A stretch of 64,000 nt of DNA. Source: Malus domestica (Eukaryota; Streptophyta; Magnoliopsida; Rosales; Rosaceae). Positions 10,675-19,372 of the stretch are shown here, one piece after another. Each line of letters begins with the position of its first letter. Position 1 is the stretch's first letter. The notes under the pieces are model-generated. The model did not search any database and was not told the origin of the DNA. It was given only the letters and a program-made list of their open reading frames with translations. The stretch covers positions 749,001-813,000 of the forward strand of contig NC_091672.1 in NCBI RefSeq assembly GCF_042453785.1, written 5' to 3'. Position numbers and translations under genes: made by a program.

Positions 10675-11235
10675 AAACTTATAGAATATTAATCATTATA
10701 TGAGTATATATATATACATTAGGAGACTATGTTCAAGGATATATATGTGGTTAAATATCTGTTAGTTTGGATTTTTGGATGACTTTTGTTAAAGATCTGT
10801 TAGTTTATTAATTACATGGTTATTTTGTAATATGCAAAGCCATTACAACTAACATGCATAGAAGACTATTATGCATAAGTTGCCGGTTTATTGCCACCCA
10901 AAAAATTTATCTACTTAAATATCTTCACCCAACTTATTTTTTAAAATGGTAAATTACACAAAATTACCTTAATTATAGGTTGAATCACAATCTCATACCT
11001 TATGTTTTAAAAATTACAATGTCATATCTCATCTTACGAATTTGTTGCAATGTCAGACCTCCGTCAGTTTGTCTATTAATTTTTCTGTTAAATGCTAACT
11101 TAGCTTGGAGTGGAACCCACTCTCTTGTCCAATTGGATAAAAATATTAATTAAATATTAACAAATTAAAGATAAATTATTTAAATATTATTATAAAAAAT
11201 GTGGGACCCACACTATAATTCTCTCTTTCTCGAGG

Positions 11236-11396
11236 GATTTTTCAATGTGACGGGTACACGGGATGGTACATCACGTGTCACTATACAAATGGTAGGATAT
11301 GTGTGCTAAAAATTTAATAGCGTAAAAAATAAAATTCGCTATTCCTATTAAAACACATGGTGTACCACTTGTGTTCCCGTCACAATTAAAAATTTC
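11236..11396. mobile_element. Nested foldback MITE (~160 bp)
   Basis: The arms 11236-11278 and 11354-11395 are inverted copies sharing TGTGACGGG and GGTACA-like blocks. It lies inside the long-TIR element, next to the captured segment. Confidence 0.65.
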
Positions 11397-11399
11397 TCC

Positions 11400-11648
11400 T
11401 CTTTCTCCCCCTTTTTTCTGATCCGTTCCAATGTCCCCCTCATGGATCTCCTCCCCCTCCTCCTCTTCCACCAAATCCCTGCCGCTAAACCCACCCCCTA
11501 TAAACCCATCACTCTCATCCATCTTCCCCAATCCAAAACCTCAAATCCCTCCCCACTAGCACCAAGATCCTGACTTTACCCTCTGAACATTCCCTCTACT
11601 TCGCCCTTGCCGGCGGCATCTTCTACCTCTACTTCGACAGGGTGCGAT
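11400..11648 (+). pseudogene. Captured exon-like segment inside the long-TIR element
   Basis: CT-rich, GC-richer DNA unlike the AT-rich arms. One plus-strand frame near 11554-11641 reads KILTLPSEHSLYFALAGG then IFYLYFDR and stops at a splice-donor-like AGG|GTGCGA. It looks like the first coding exon of a host gene captured by the transposon. I do not recognise the parent gene. No start-to-stop ORF covers it. Confidence 0.45.
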
Positions 11649-11906
11649 CCACATGTTTTTACAAAAATATTTAAATAATTTTATCTTTGATTTATTAATA
11701 TTTAATTAATATTTTTATCCAATTGGACAAGGGAATGGGTCACATTCCAAGCCACGTCAACATTTAACAGAAAAATTAACAAACAAAATGACAGAGGTTT
11801 GACATTGCAATAAATTCGTAAGATGAGGTATGACATTGTAATTTTTAAAACATGAGGTATGAGATTGTAGTTCGACTCATAATTGAAGTAGTTTTGTGTA
11901 ATTTAC

Positions 11907-12406
11907 ATTTTTAGGTAAAAACTTATAATATAAACCTATAAGTGCACCCACAACATTCCAAATATGACCTAAGAAATTGAAAGTTTCGGCCACACAACCA
12001 AACTCCAACACACCGACCTAAGCATTTGTAAGTCATCACCAAAAGTTCAGGAGCACAATTTTCCAGTACACTACAGATTGCATGAGGTGATGACCCCACA
12101 AGACTTATAAAGCAATGTCGTGTGTGAAAATTTTAAACCCAATACGTGTGCCCAACCAAAATTTCCAAAATACCATATAGCTTGTGATATTTCATATGTC
12201 AGCCAATCCACTTAATTTGTACTAGTAATTGACCGAAATTCTTCTTTCTTTCTTTTTTCGGAAAAGGATGTCCAATATCGTCAAACTGGGTTCATTCTTG
12301 GTTGCTCATGCCTTTCCTTTCGCATTCTTTTGTTTCCACCCGAAAGATTTTGCTTGTTTTCGGTGGTTATGGTACGCGAATGTAATTTTTTTAGTTTTCA
12401 GGGGTT
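11907..12406. other. Intergenic DNA, no gene seen
   Basis: AT-rich. Two ORFs begin near its end but lack motifs and are interrupted by the LINE-type insertion that follows. Confidence 0.55.
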
Positions 12407-13062
12407 ACCTACCCAGATCTTTTTTTTTTTTTTTTGTTAAAAGTCTGATTGTAGCAAGCTATAGTCAAAACTCCCTCAACTTTTATGAAAACAGCAAACT
12501 AAATGCCCAATTTAAAACTATACACAATTAGAAAATGGATAAAACCAACAGCAAAATAGAAAGAGGGCCCAACAATAGTGAAGCCCAAAAAACACACAAC
12601 AGCCGAGAAGCTTCTACTGAAATCCCTCCATCGATAGAGATCCAAGTCAGCCAACTGAAAACGTCAACCACCACCGAGTATCGCCGCCTCAGACACCACC
12701 GCCAATCCCGACCAGATCACAACCATTAACAAGAAATAGTTGGCACCAAAGAGGGATTAGCCAACAACCAATAAGAAGCTCGAGGAAACCCACGAGCAAC
12801 ACTGCTGAAAACAACAGACATCAAGGAGAACGTGGTGGTGTGGGAAACACCCGAGCCAAGAAAAACATCTCACCTCACACACGAACTCAATAGGAAATAT
12901 GGCTGAAGATCGGACTGACCCTAGCCGAAGCTAGGGCCGGTGCCACCAGAGGAACGGAGAAGGGAAAGGCTCACACAAATGGTGAGAAGGGTTCTCAGTC
13001 TTGAGAGAAAAGCTCTCACTGTGGAGAGAAAACCATGGCTTTTCACCTACCCAGATCTTTTT
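12407..13062 (-). mobile_element. 5'-truncated LINE-type retroposon with target duplication
   Basis: ACCTACCCAGATCTTTTT occurs at 12407 (running into a T tract) and again at 13045-13062. Between them a run of at least 15 T (12421-12435) is the poly(A) tail of a minus-strand insert of about 610 bp. The interior shows no intact ORF. The GA/CT-rich right end resembles a plant L1 5' leader, but the family assignment is tentative. Confidence 0.75.
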
Positions 13063-13372
13063 GGTTCATTCTTCCCTACGCATTTGGTGGTTGCTTCCCG
13101 AGTGCTTCTGTTTATGTTCGCTAGTTATCGTCTAAATATATCTGTTATTTCCGGTGGTTACCAACGGAAATCTCTATTGTTCTTTGGATCCTGCTTCACT
13201 GAACATGTCGTGATTTTGATGATAATGGATTTATTAGATGCCACTGCCATTGACCAATCATTGCACTAAAAGAAATGTTCGATCAAGCATATTTTTATTA
13301 ATCACCTTGTTCTCGAGATCGAACTCAAACGGTATATGTAACGCCACCAAATCAAAATCCAAAAATGTATTT

Positions 13373-14253
13373 CAATTGGTTTGGGGTTGATGTGATTTTA
13401 AAAAAAGCTAGTATGAAAAAAAGCTAGGAGAGTTTTTGGTGTTTGGCAAACACCCTAAATCAGTTTTTTTTCAAGGTTTCAGATAAAAAAAAGCTAAAAA
13501 GTGGAAGCTGCAAAAGTAGCTTCAAAAAATGGCTTATTATGAAAGCTGCCAATATTGCCCTCCTTTCTCCTTTCTCACTTCTCCTAACTCGGCAGCTCCG
13601 CGCTAAGCCACCACATCGTCTTGCTGACTTCATCCACCTACAGCCTCCTTACTCTCGACCCGCTGCCGCCTGCGCCCACCACTCCGTCGACACCCCCTTC
13701 TCGATTCACTTTCAGGTCCATTTTCCCAAGTCCCTTGTCCCAGCCCAAGTCTCTCGAGTTCGAACCCAAGTCGCTATTGTCCGACCCGAGACCGCTGCGA
13801 GGAGTGCGACGGACTTTTGAGGAGTGCAACGCCGTCCGGGCAAAGATAGAAGGCCTCAGGGTGATGGTTATCGAGCGTGACGTGTCAATGGATCGCTGGT
13901 TCAGAGAAGAGTTGAGCGACTTGATGAAAGGGAAAGGGAAGGAGGCGGCGGTGCCGCCGTGGGTGTTTGTGAAGGGGAGATATATAGGTGGCTCTGAGGA
14001 GGTGCTGAAGATTTTGGAGGAGGGTTTGCTGGGTGAGATTCTTGTTGGGTGTCCAAAGAAAAACGTTGGGTATGTGTGTGAAGGGTGTGGGGAGGCAAGG
14101 TTATTACTAAACACTATCATACTGCTTTTTTTTTCAAAAGTACTTTACAAAAAAAAGTTTACCAAATACTCTGCTGTTTTATTTCACATCTACTTATTCT
14201 CACAATATAGCAGAATTAGTTTTTTTTCAAAGCACAGCAATACCAAACCAACC
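13373..14253. mobile_element. Tourist/Harbinger-like element carrying a glutaredoxin fragment
   Basis: The left end (about 13373-13550) matches the inverted right end of the MITEs at 18798-19172 and 46210-46576 (AAAAAAAGCTAGTATG, TTTTTGGTGTTTGGCAAAC). The right end (about 14112-14253) matches the inverted left end of those MITEs (CACAGCAATACCAAACCAAC). Between them is GC-rich host-type coding DNA. TTT flanks both sides (13370-13372, 14254-14256). This is a MITE family split around captured gene sequence. Confidence 0.75.
13621..14106 (+). pseudogene. Captured glutaredoxin-family fragment
   Basis: The frame shows the C-terminal part of the plant glutaredoxin-like family that has four C-terminal cysteines: LRGVRRTFEECNAVRA, then ERDVSMDRWFREEL, then PPWVFVKGRYIGGSEEV, and a CEGCGEARLL end where the final Cys is missing. 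The N-terminal part reads SLEFEPKSLLSDPRP and jumps directly to LRGVRRT. The strand bearing the active-site entry is therefore missing, probably an internal deletion. The right MITE end begins just after the Cys-rich end. No start or stop fits a functional enzyme. Confidence 0.85.
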
Positions 14254-14256
14254 TTT

Positions 14257-14873
14257 AGGATGGTGATGATAAGCATCACTGCCATTTTAAGATGGTGAGC
14301 AAAAATACAATCGTATCTAATAGACTTAAATAAAGAAGAGTATAATTGTTAAATCATCCACGTCTTTTCTTTTTCAAAATTAAAAATATCAAAACAAAAG
14401 AAACAATATCATTTCAAAATTTTCAAAAGAAAAAAAATCACTAGATACGTTGCCCAACTATGAGAGAGTATTTTTGGTAGACCATACCTATATTTCCTTT
14501 TTAGTCGTTAAAAATCTCCAAACAAAGAAACTATATCGTTTCGAAATCTTCAAAAGAAATAAAAGTCAGTAGATACATTGCACAAGTATGATATATGTAT
14601 CCTATACACAAACAAGGAAATTAATTAGAGAACTTTACGCAAGCAGGTACTATATCATTATTATTTGAAATTGATTTTCGTTTTTTAATCAGCTTTTGCT
14701 CACCCTCTTTACTCTGGAGTAGCATTTCTATTCTTTAATTTTTTTTTTAATAACAAAAAAGGGACTCCTTTTTATTGCCTCCAATTTAATTGTTATTCAT
14801 ATAAAAGTAGTTTGCATTCCAAGTTAATGTAGCATCTCTTTCTCTCACTTTTTTCTTTCTTCTTGAGACAAAC
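14257..14873. other. Cystatin upstream region
   Basis: AT-rich. A CCAAT at 14781 and a TATAAAA at 14800-14806 precede the ATG at 14874, giving a leader of about 40 bases with CT runs. No other gene is seen. Confidence 0.55.
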
Positions 14874-15296
14874 ATGAAACTAACGTTGAGCATGCATTGC
14901 CCTCATTGCCTCCTCCTCTTAATCCTGACCGCCTTATTTTATCTTTCGGTTGCTACCACTACGTATGAAGTAGGAGGAGGAAGAGAAGAGCACCATTACC
15001 CTCCCGAGTACCAGCCTCCGAGGGGTGGATATTACCCCATTGAAAACTTGAACGACCCACATTTGAGGGAAATTGTGGATTTCGCCGTCTCCGAGTACAA
15101 CAAGATTCATGACAAAAAACTGGTTTTCCAAAAGTTGGTTCAGGGATAGTCTCAAGTAATAGCGGGAATCTACTACAAGCTTTTCATTGAGGTTGTGGAT
15201 TCTTCTTGGGTCAATAAAGGCCCCGCCAACTATGAGATCACTGTGTTCGGGGATCTTTCAAGGACTACTAAGTTGGAGTCCTTTGTTCCAGTCTAA
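14874..15296 (+). pseudogene. Phytocystatin with an in-frame premature stop
   Basis: The intronless frame starts at 14874 with a signal peptide (about residues 1-28), then a cystatin fold. The N-terminal Gly region reads RGGYYPIENLNDPH, and the plant LARFAV-type helix reads LREIVDFAVSEYN. A TAG at 15147-15149 ends the protein at residue 91. The same frame then continues without interruption with SQVIAG (the QxVxG inhibitory loop), IYYKLFIEVVDSSW (second hairpin, usually with PW) and ends TAA at 15294. The loop and all later strands are lost unless the stop is read through. Cystatins inhibit papain-type proteases, and one lies about 4.2 kb upstream. Confidence 0.88.
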
Positions 15297-15927
15297 AATT
15301 AATGAATATTTTATTTTAGTTGGGCCTGGGGAAGCTTTATTTTCCAGCTTACTGGAGTTGGTTGTAGCAAGCCTCAGTCTGATCCTCAAAATAAATCCAG
15401 TCCACTCTATTTGTAAGGTTTATGGAGTTCACAAAACCCAAGGCCTGCTATACAACTTTATACAGTAACGTTTAAAAGTGGCTCAATTGTAATAATAAAA
15501 GTCCTGAGTTTATTCAGGTTTTTGTTTTCATTCCTGTAATACTTTTGTGCCTGTGGTTTCATTTCATTACTACATTATTTAAGATATTTCATTCATTGAA
15601 GAATTTGACATTTCAAAGACATATTTATGAAGAATATGTAAGTCGTTCTCTTTTATTGACATAGTGCGACCAACATAATCATTTCCTTATGATCTAGTGA
15701 TTTTTATGGGATCTGAAAAGAAATGAGTTCCCTACACTGGTTTGTAGAGGAGAAAATTTGTGTGGTTAGCTAGTCATATCAACTAAACGTTATTATATTA
15801 ATCTTATTTGATATAAAATGCCTAGCATTACTTGAGAAATTTTTTTGCTTTTGAAACGAAAGAATGCAAGAACTGATATTAGTTCGATTAGTGCATATAT
15901 AAATGTAGAGATTTGACTCTTAATTTA
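15249..15927 (+). repeat. Cystatin tail and 3' region, paralogue of 178-985
   Basis: Matches 178-985 and holds the SINE-empty site at 15483-15491. It contains an extra stretch around 15730-15800 absent from the first copy. Confidence 0.8.
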
Positions 15928-16382
15928 TAGGGAAAATTAGAATCCCCTATCGTTTTTCAATATCATTTAGATTAAACATCTGTGCCTTTTCAAAATTTGA
16001 TTAAAGTGCTTTGACCAATAGTCATCTCTATTTTTTAAAATTAAAATAATTTTTGAATGTATCCTTTTATCTGCATGATGCAATTTTTCTTATTTAGTGA
16101 AGATATTAGTAATTAAATTATATTTTCTCTTCTTCCAAATATGATTTTTCGATCACAATTTTTTTTTTTGTTATGCAAACATTTAATATTACATCTTTTT
16201 TTCCAAATGTTTTTTTTTCTTTTTCAAATAGTTGGTGATCAACCTAAAAGGTCCGCGTAATTTTTTCATTTTTTTTTGTGAAATTATATATATATATATT
16301 GCTGTTTTTTTAAGTATAGTTGTTGAGGAATTATTATTAGGTACAATTCATTATGTTTATATTATCTAAGGGTATGTTTGAA

Positions 16383-16842
16383 CACTACAACAAAAATGGC
16401 CACTACACACAATAAATTATTTGTGCCCTTTGAGGCCAAAAAGCACCAACAATTGTGCTTATAAACCAATAGCAACAATGCTGAGGATTGAGGACCGGTG
16501 TGGGTGGAGTCACGTTTCAGGCGACGAATTTGGGTGATCCCATTGATGTGGGAGGACAGAGGAAGACGGAGAGCTCGATTTGGATTTGGGCGGAGGAGGC
16601 GAATTGGGTGAGAGAGACAGTGAGAGTGAGGTGAGGTGAGAGTGAGTTACTAGGGTTAATTACAAAACAAAAATTTGAGATTTAAATCTCAACCAATCCG
16701 ACAATCCACATAATTTTAAAATTAAATACATATAATATATGTGTGAGACCAAAGTAATCCATTTGGTAAAGAGATAAAAAGGTGGAAGAGAGAAGTGTGT
16801 GTGGGTGTGGGTGTGGGTGTGGTGTGGGTGGGTTAAGGGGGG

Positions 16843-16935
<93 letters not shown>

Positions 16936-17259
16936 GTGGATTTGTTAAGGGTGTTGGTGGGTTAAAAAGAGAAGGAGAGAAAGGTGTGAGTCATAAGTCT
17001 TAGAAAATAATAATATAAAAAAATAATTGTGTCTTTTGAAGTAATATATAGACACAAATAATATATTTGAATCCATTGTTTTGAAAAAGTTGAGAGAGAA
17101 AATTATTTGTGCCAACTTTGTAGAGAATGGGCACATTAGTTGGTGCCCTTATAGAAAAGGAAACAAATACAATTTTTTGTGTGTAAAATTTGTTCTATAC
17201 CCACAAAATAAATAATTGTGTCCTCAATTTTGTATCCATAGGCCATTTTTGTTGTAGTG
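16383..17259. mobile_element. 877-bp CACTA-type non-autonomous element
   Basis: The termini are perfect inverted copies of CACTACAACAAAAATGGCC (16383-16401 and 17241-17259). Flanks are GAA and AAA, a near 3-bp target site. There is no transposase. Internally it has a TGTGGG repeat and a long (GA)n tract. Confidence 0.85.
16845..16930. repeat. (GA)43 microsatellite
   Basis: An uninterrupted 86-base GA tract inside the CACTA-type element, preceded by a G run and a GTGTGG-type repeat. Likely polymorphic in length. Confidence 0.97.
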
Positions 17260-17640
17260 AAATGACTTAGTAGTATGAATAATGTGTATGTGTATATGTG
17301 TGCGTGTGTTTTGCCAATTTGATTTAGAAAGAAACATCTCTATTGTGTAGACATAACGTTACATGATTGCATGACGCTAAATATGTGCGATGCATCTTTT
17401 GCTTAAAGATTGAAAAAATGAGATGAAAAATGTTTCAAACTTTTATCCCTTTATTGTTGTCTGAAAAATGCATCTTTTGTATTTACTTCGTTTTTCTTCT
17501 CAAAAAAAATGTTCTTTGTTGTCTTGGGGGAGGTTGTTTTCAAATTTGAGGGTCAAGTAAATGCATGTGTACGTGTAATGGAAGCATCGGCATTACTTCT
17601 TCACCAAGAATTTTGACAATAATTTTTTTTGCCCGAAGAA

Positions 17641-17884
17641 TGCAACACCTGCAAGTGAATTAGACGGTGAAGCCTCAGGGACACCGATGGACACTGATAG
17701 CATTGTTGCAACCGGTAACATGTCCCAAGGTGGAAGTCCAATTCCCAATGAACATCAGAAGCAAAGCTCTGATACGGATGTGGGTCAAGAGGGAGGCCAG
17801 TTGGAAGCAGATGCCGAGGTAGAGGTCGAGGCAGGGATGCTTGATGGTGAGGACGCGGAGGCTGATTTGAATCCAGTTGGTTGA
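17641..17884 (+). pseudogene. Orphan acidic C-terminal exon, unidentified
   Basis: After a pyrimidine tract and a possible acceptor near 17637, the frame reads NATPASELDGEASGTP, MDTDSIVATGN and on to EAEVEVEAGMLDGEDAEAD-like acidic sequence, ending in DLNPVG and TGA (17882-17884). Ser/Asp/Glu-rich tails like this occur at the ends of nuclear proteins, but I do not recognise the family. No upstream exon is visible before the CACTA element, so this is probably a detached exon or gene remnant with part of its 3' UTR (to about 18110). Confidence 0.4.
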
Positions 17885-18794
17885 GAGATGTGGTGGATGT
17901 TATATCGCCAGTTAATACAGAAACTCTCCAACATTGAGTACTGACATCAAAATGAAGTAATCTCTGGTACAGTAGTTGAAATATATTGGGGTGAACATCA
18001 CATAGGATCATTTACCAGTCAAAGGGTTACCCTACCATGACAGAGTTGGGCATCCTTGATGAACATAAACCTGGCGAGATGGCATGGCAATGACGACAGT
18101 AAATTATATTTGTATTTTGAGTAACTTCGATTTTGTATTTGACTCGTGTCTCAAATAAAATTGAAATTCGATTTTATTTTGGCCTATCAAAATATCTATG
18201 CTTCCCCAACGTTTCTAAGTAAAATATTTTTCCAACTCTGCTTCATTTTCTTTTTATTTATTTATTTCGTTCTGAATTCGAGTTTTTCAATGGCTCCGGA
18301 TTCAAGGCATGAGAGATACAATCAATGTATGTAGAATGAAGGGACGAAAGTTAATTTTGTCCAAACTTTAAGTAGGAAATTAAAGTTTAAATCTTCTCCA
18401 CTCAATTTTTTGTGACCTATATATTAGAGTGTCACATGGTTTTTTTATTTAATTTATAATTTTTTTATAGAGAAAATAAGTTGAAGAGTTACCTGTTAAG
18501 TGTGATTTAACTGAATAACTAAGTGTCGAAAAATCAAATAAATGACAAACGATTTTTAACATCAGCAAACCTATCTAATCATTTCAATCATATACAACGG
18601 ACGAGACTTAAGTTGAAGCCAAAACAAGTAAAAAGAAATGCTAGAAAGACTCTCAAAGTGGGGCCCTGTCACTTCATGTTTTTTGTACTAAACGCTTAAC
18701 TAAATTAATCTCACTTAATTTATTTTAAATCAATCTAACTTAATCTATAAACCTAGATGAGTCCAAAATAATCCAGATGCAACAAGCGCGTTAC
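17885..18794. other. Intergenic DNA, no gene seen
   Basis: Possible 3' UTR of the orphan exon, followed by AT-rich sequence. Nothing else recognised. Confidence 0.5.
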
Positions 18795-18797
18795 TTA

Positions 18798-19172
18798 GGG
18801 CTGGTTTGGTATTGCTGTGCTTTGAAAAAAAGCTGCTGTGAGAATAAGCGGTTGTGCTGTGAGAATAAGCGGCTGTGAAATAAATCAGCAGAGTGTTTGG
18901 TAAACTTTTTTATAAAAGTGCTTTTGGAAAAAAAAAGCAGTCTAATAGTGGGTCTTTTCATTAAAGAAGCACTGTAGCTCCGTGTGCTTTGAAAAAAAGT
19001 CAGTTTTCCAAAGCTGCAAATAGCAGCTTTAGCTTTTTCCTTTGATTTCAGCTTATTCTCACAGCAGCTTCCAAAATAAGCTCTTTTTTTTCAGTTTACC
19101 AAACACCAAAAATCCTCATAACTTTTTTTCATGGGTGCTTTTTTTTTAAGCACCTCACTCCCAAATTAGGTC
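18798..19172. mobile_element. Tourist-like (PIF/Harbinger) MITE in the GT47 promoter region
   Basis: TTA target duplications at 18795-18797 and 19173-19175 flank imperfect TIRs (GGGCTGGTTTGGTATTG; inverted GACCTAATTTGGGAGTG). The element is 375 bp, A/T-run rich with repeated AGAATAAGCGG units. It ends 200 bases before the ATG of the next gene. Confidence 0.85.
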
Positions 19173-19372
19173 TTAAAAAAACCTGATCCGCAAGGCATCG
19201 AAACCGAACCTGAAGACACTATTTTGGCGTGTTGCTTATTTTTGGTTATTTTTTGTTTTTTTGTTTTGTGCCGGCTCTCTCTCTATGTGTCCGCCTGACT
19301 CTGGTTTGAGGAGTGAGAAGTGAGAGGAGACTGACTGAATTTCGACGTCGTCCTCCTCCTCCTCCAACCTCC

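Larger units (their letters stand above)
10949..11906. mobile_element. Long-TIR Mutator-like element with captured sequence
   Basis: Inverted arms of about 255 bp (10949-11203 and 11649-11906) begin GTAAATTACACAAAA. They match with scattered differences, for example CAATTGGATAAAAATATTAA versus its complement. The interior is GC-richer (11400-11648) and contains a nested MITE. Long TIRs suit Mutator-like elements. A 9-bp target duplication is not clear at these ends, so the superfamily is inferred. Confidence 0.7.

Noticed and set aside
12229..12531. ORF before the LINE insertion with a Phe-rich end
   Set aside because: The Phe run is the T tract of the inserted retroposon; no domain on either side.
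13638..14120. Minus-strand ORF opposite the glutaredoxin fragment
   Set aside because: Complement of the GC-rich captured coding frame; the plus strand carries all recognisable motifs.
16782..17003. Glu/Arg repeat ORF
   Set aside because: It is only the translation of the (GA)43 tract inside a CACTA-type element.
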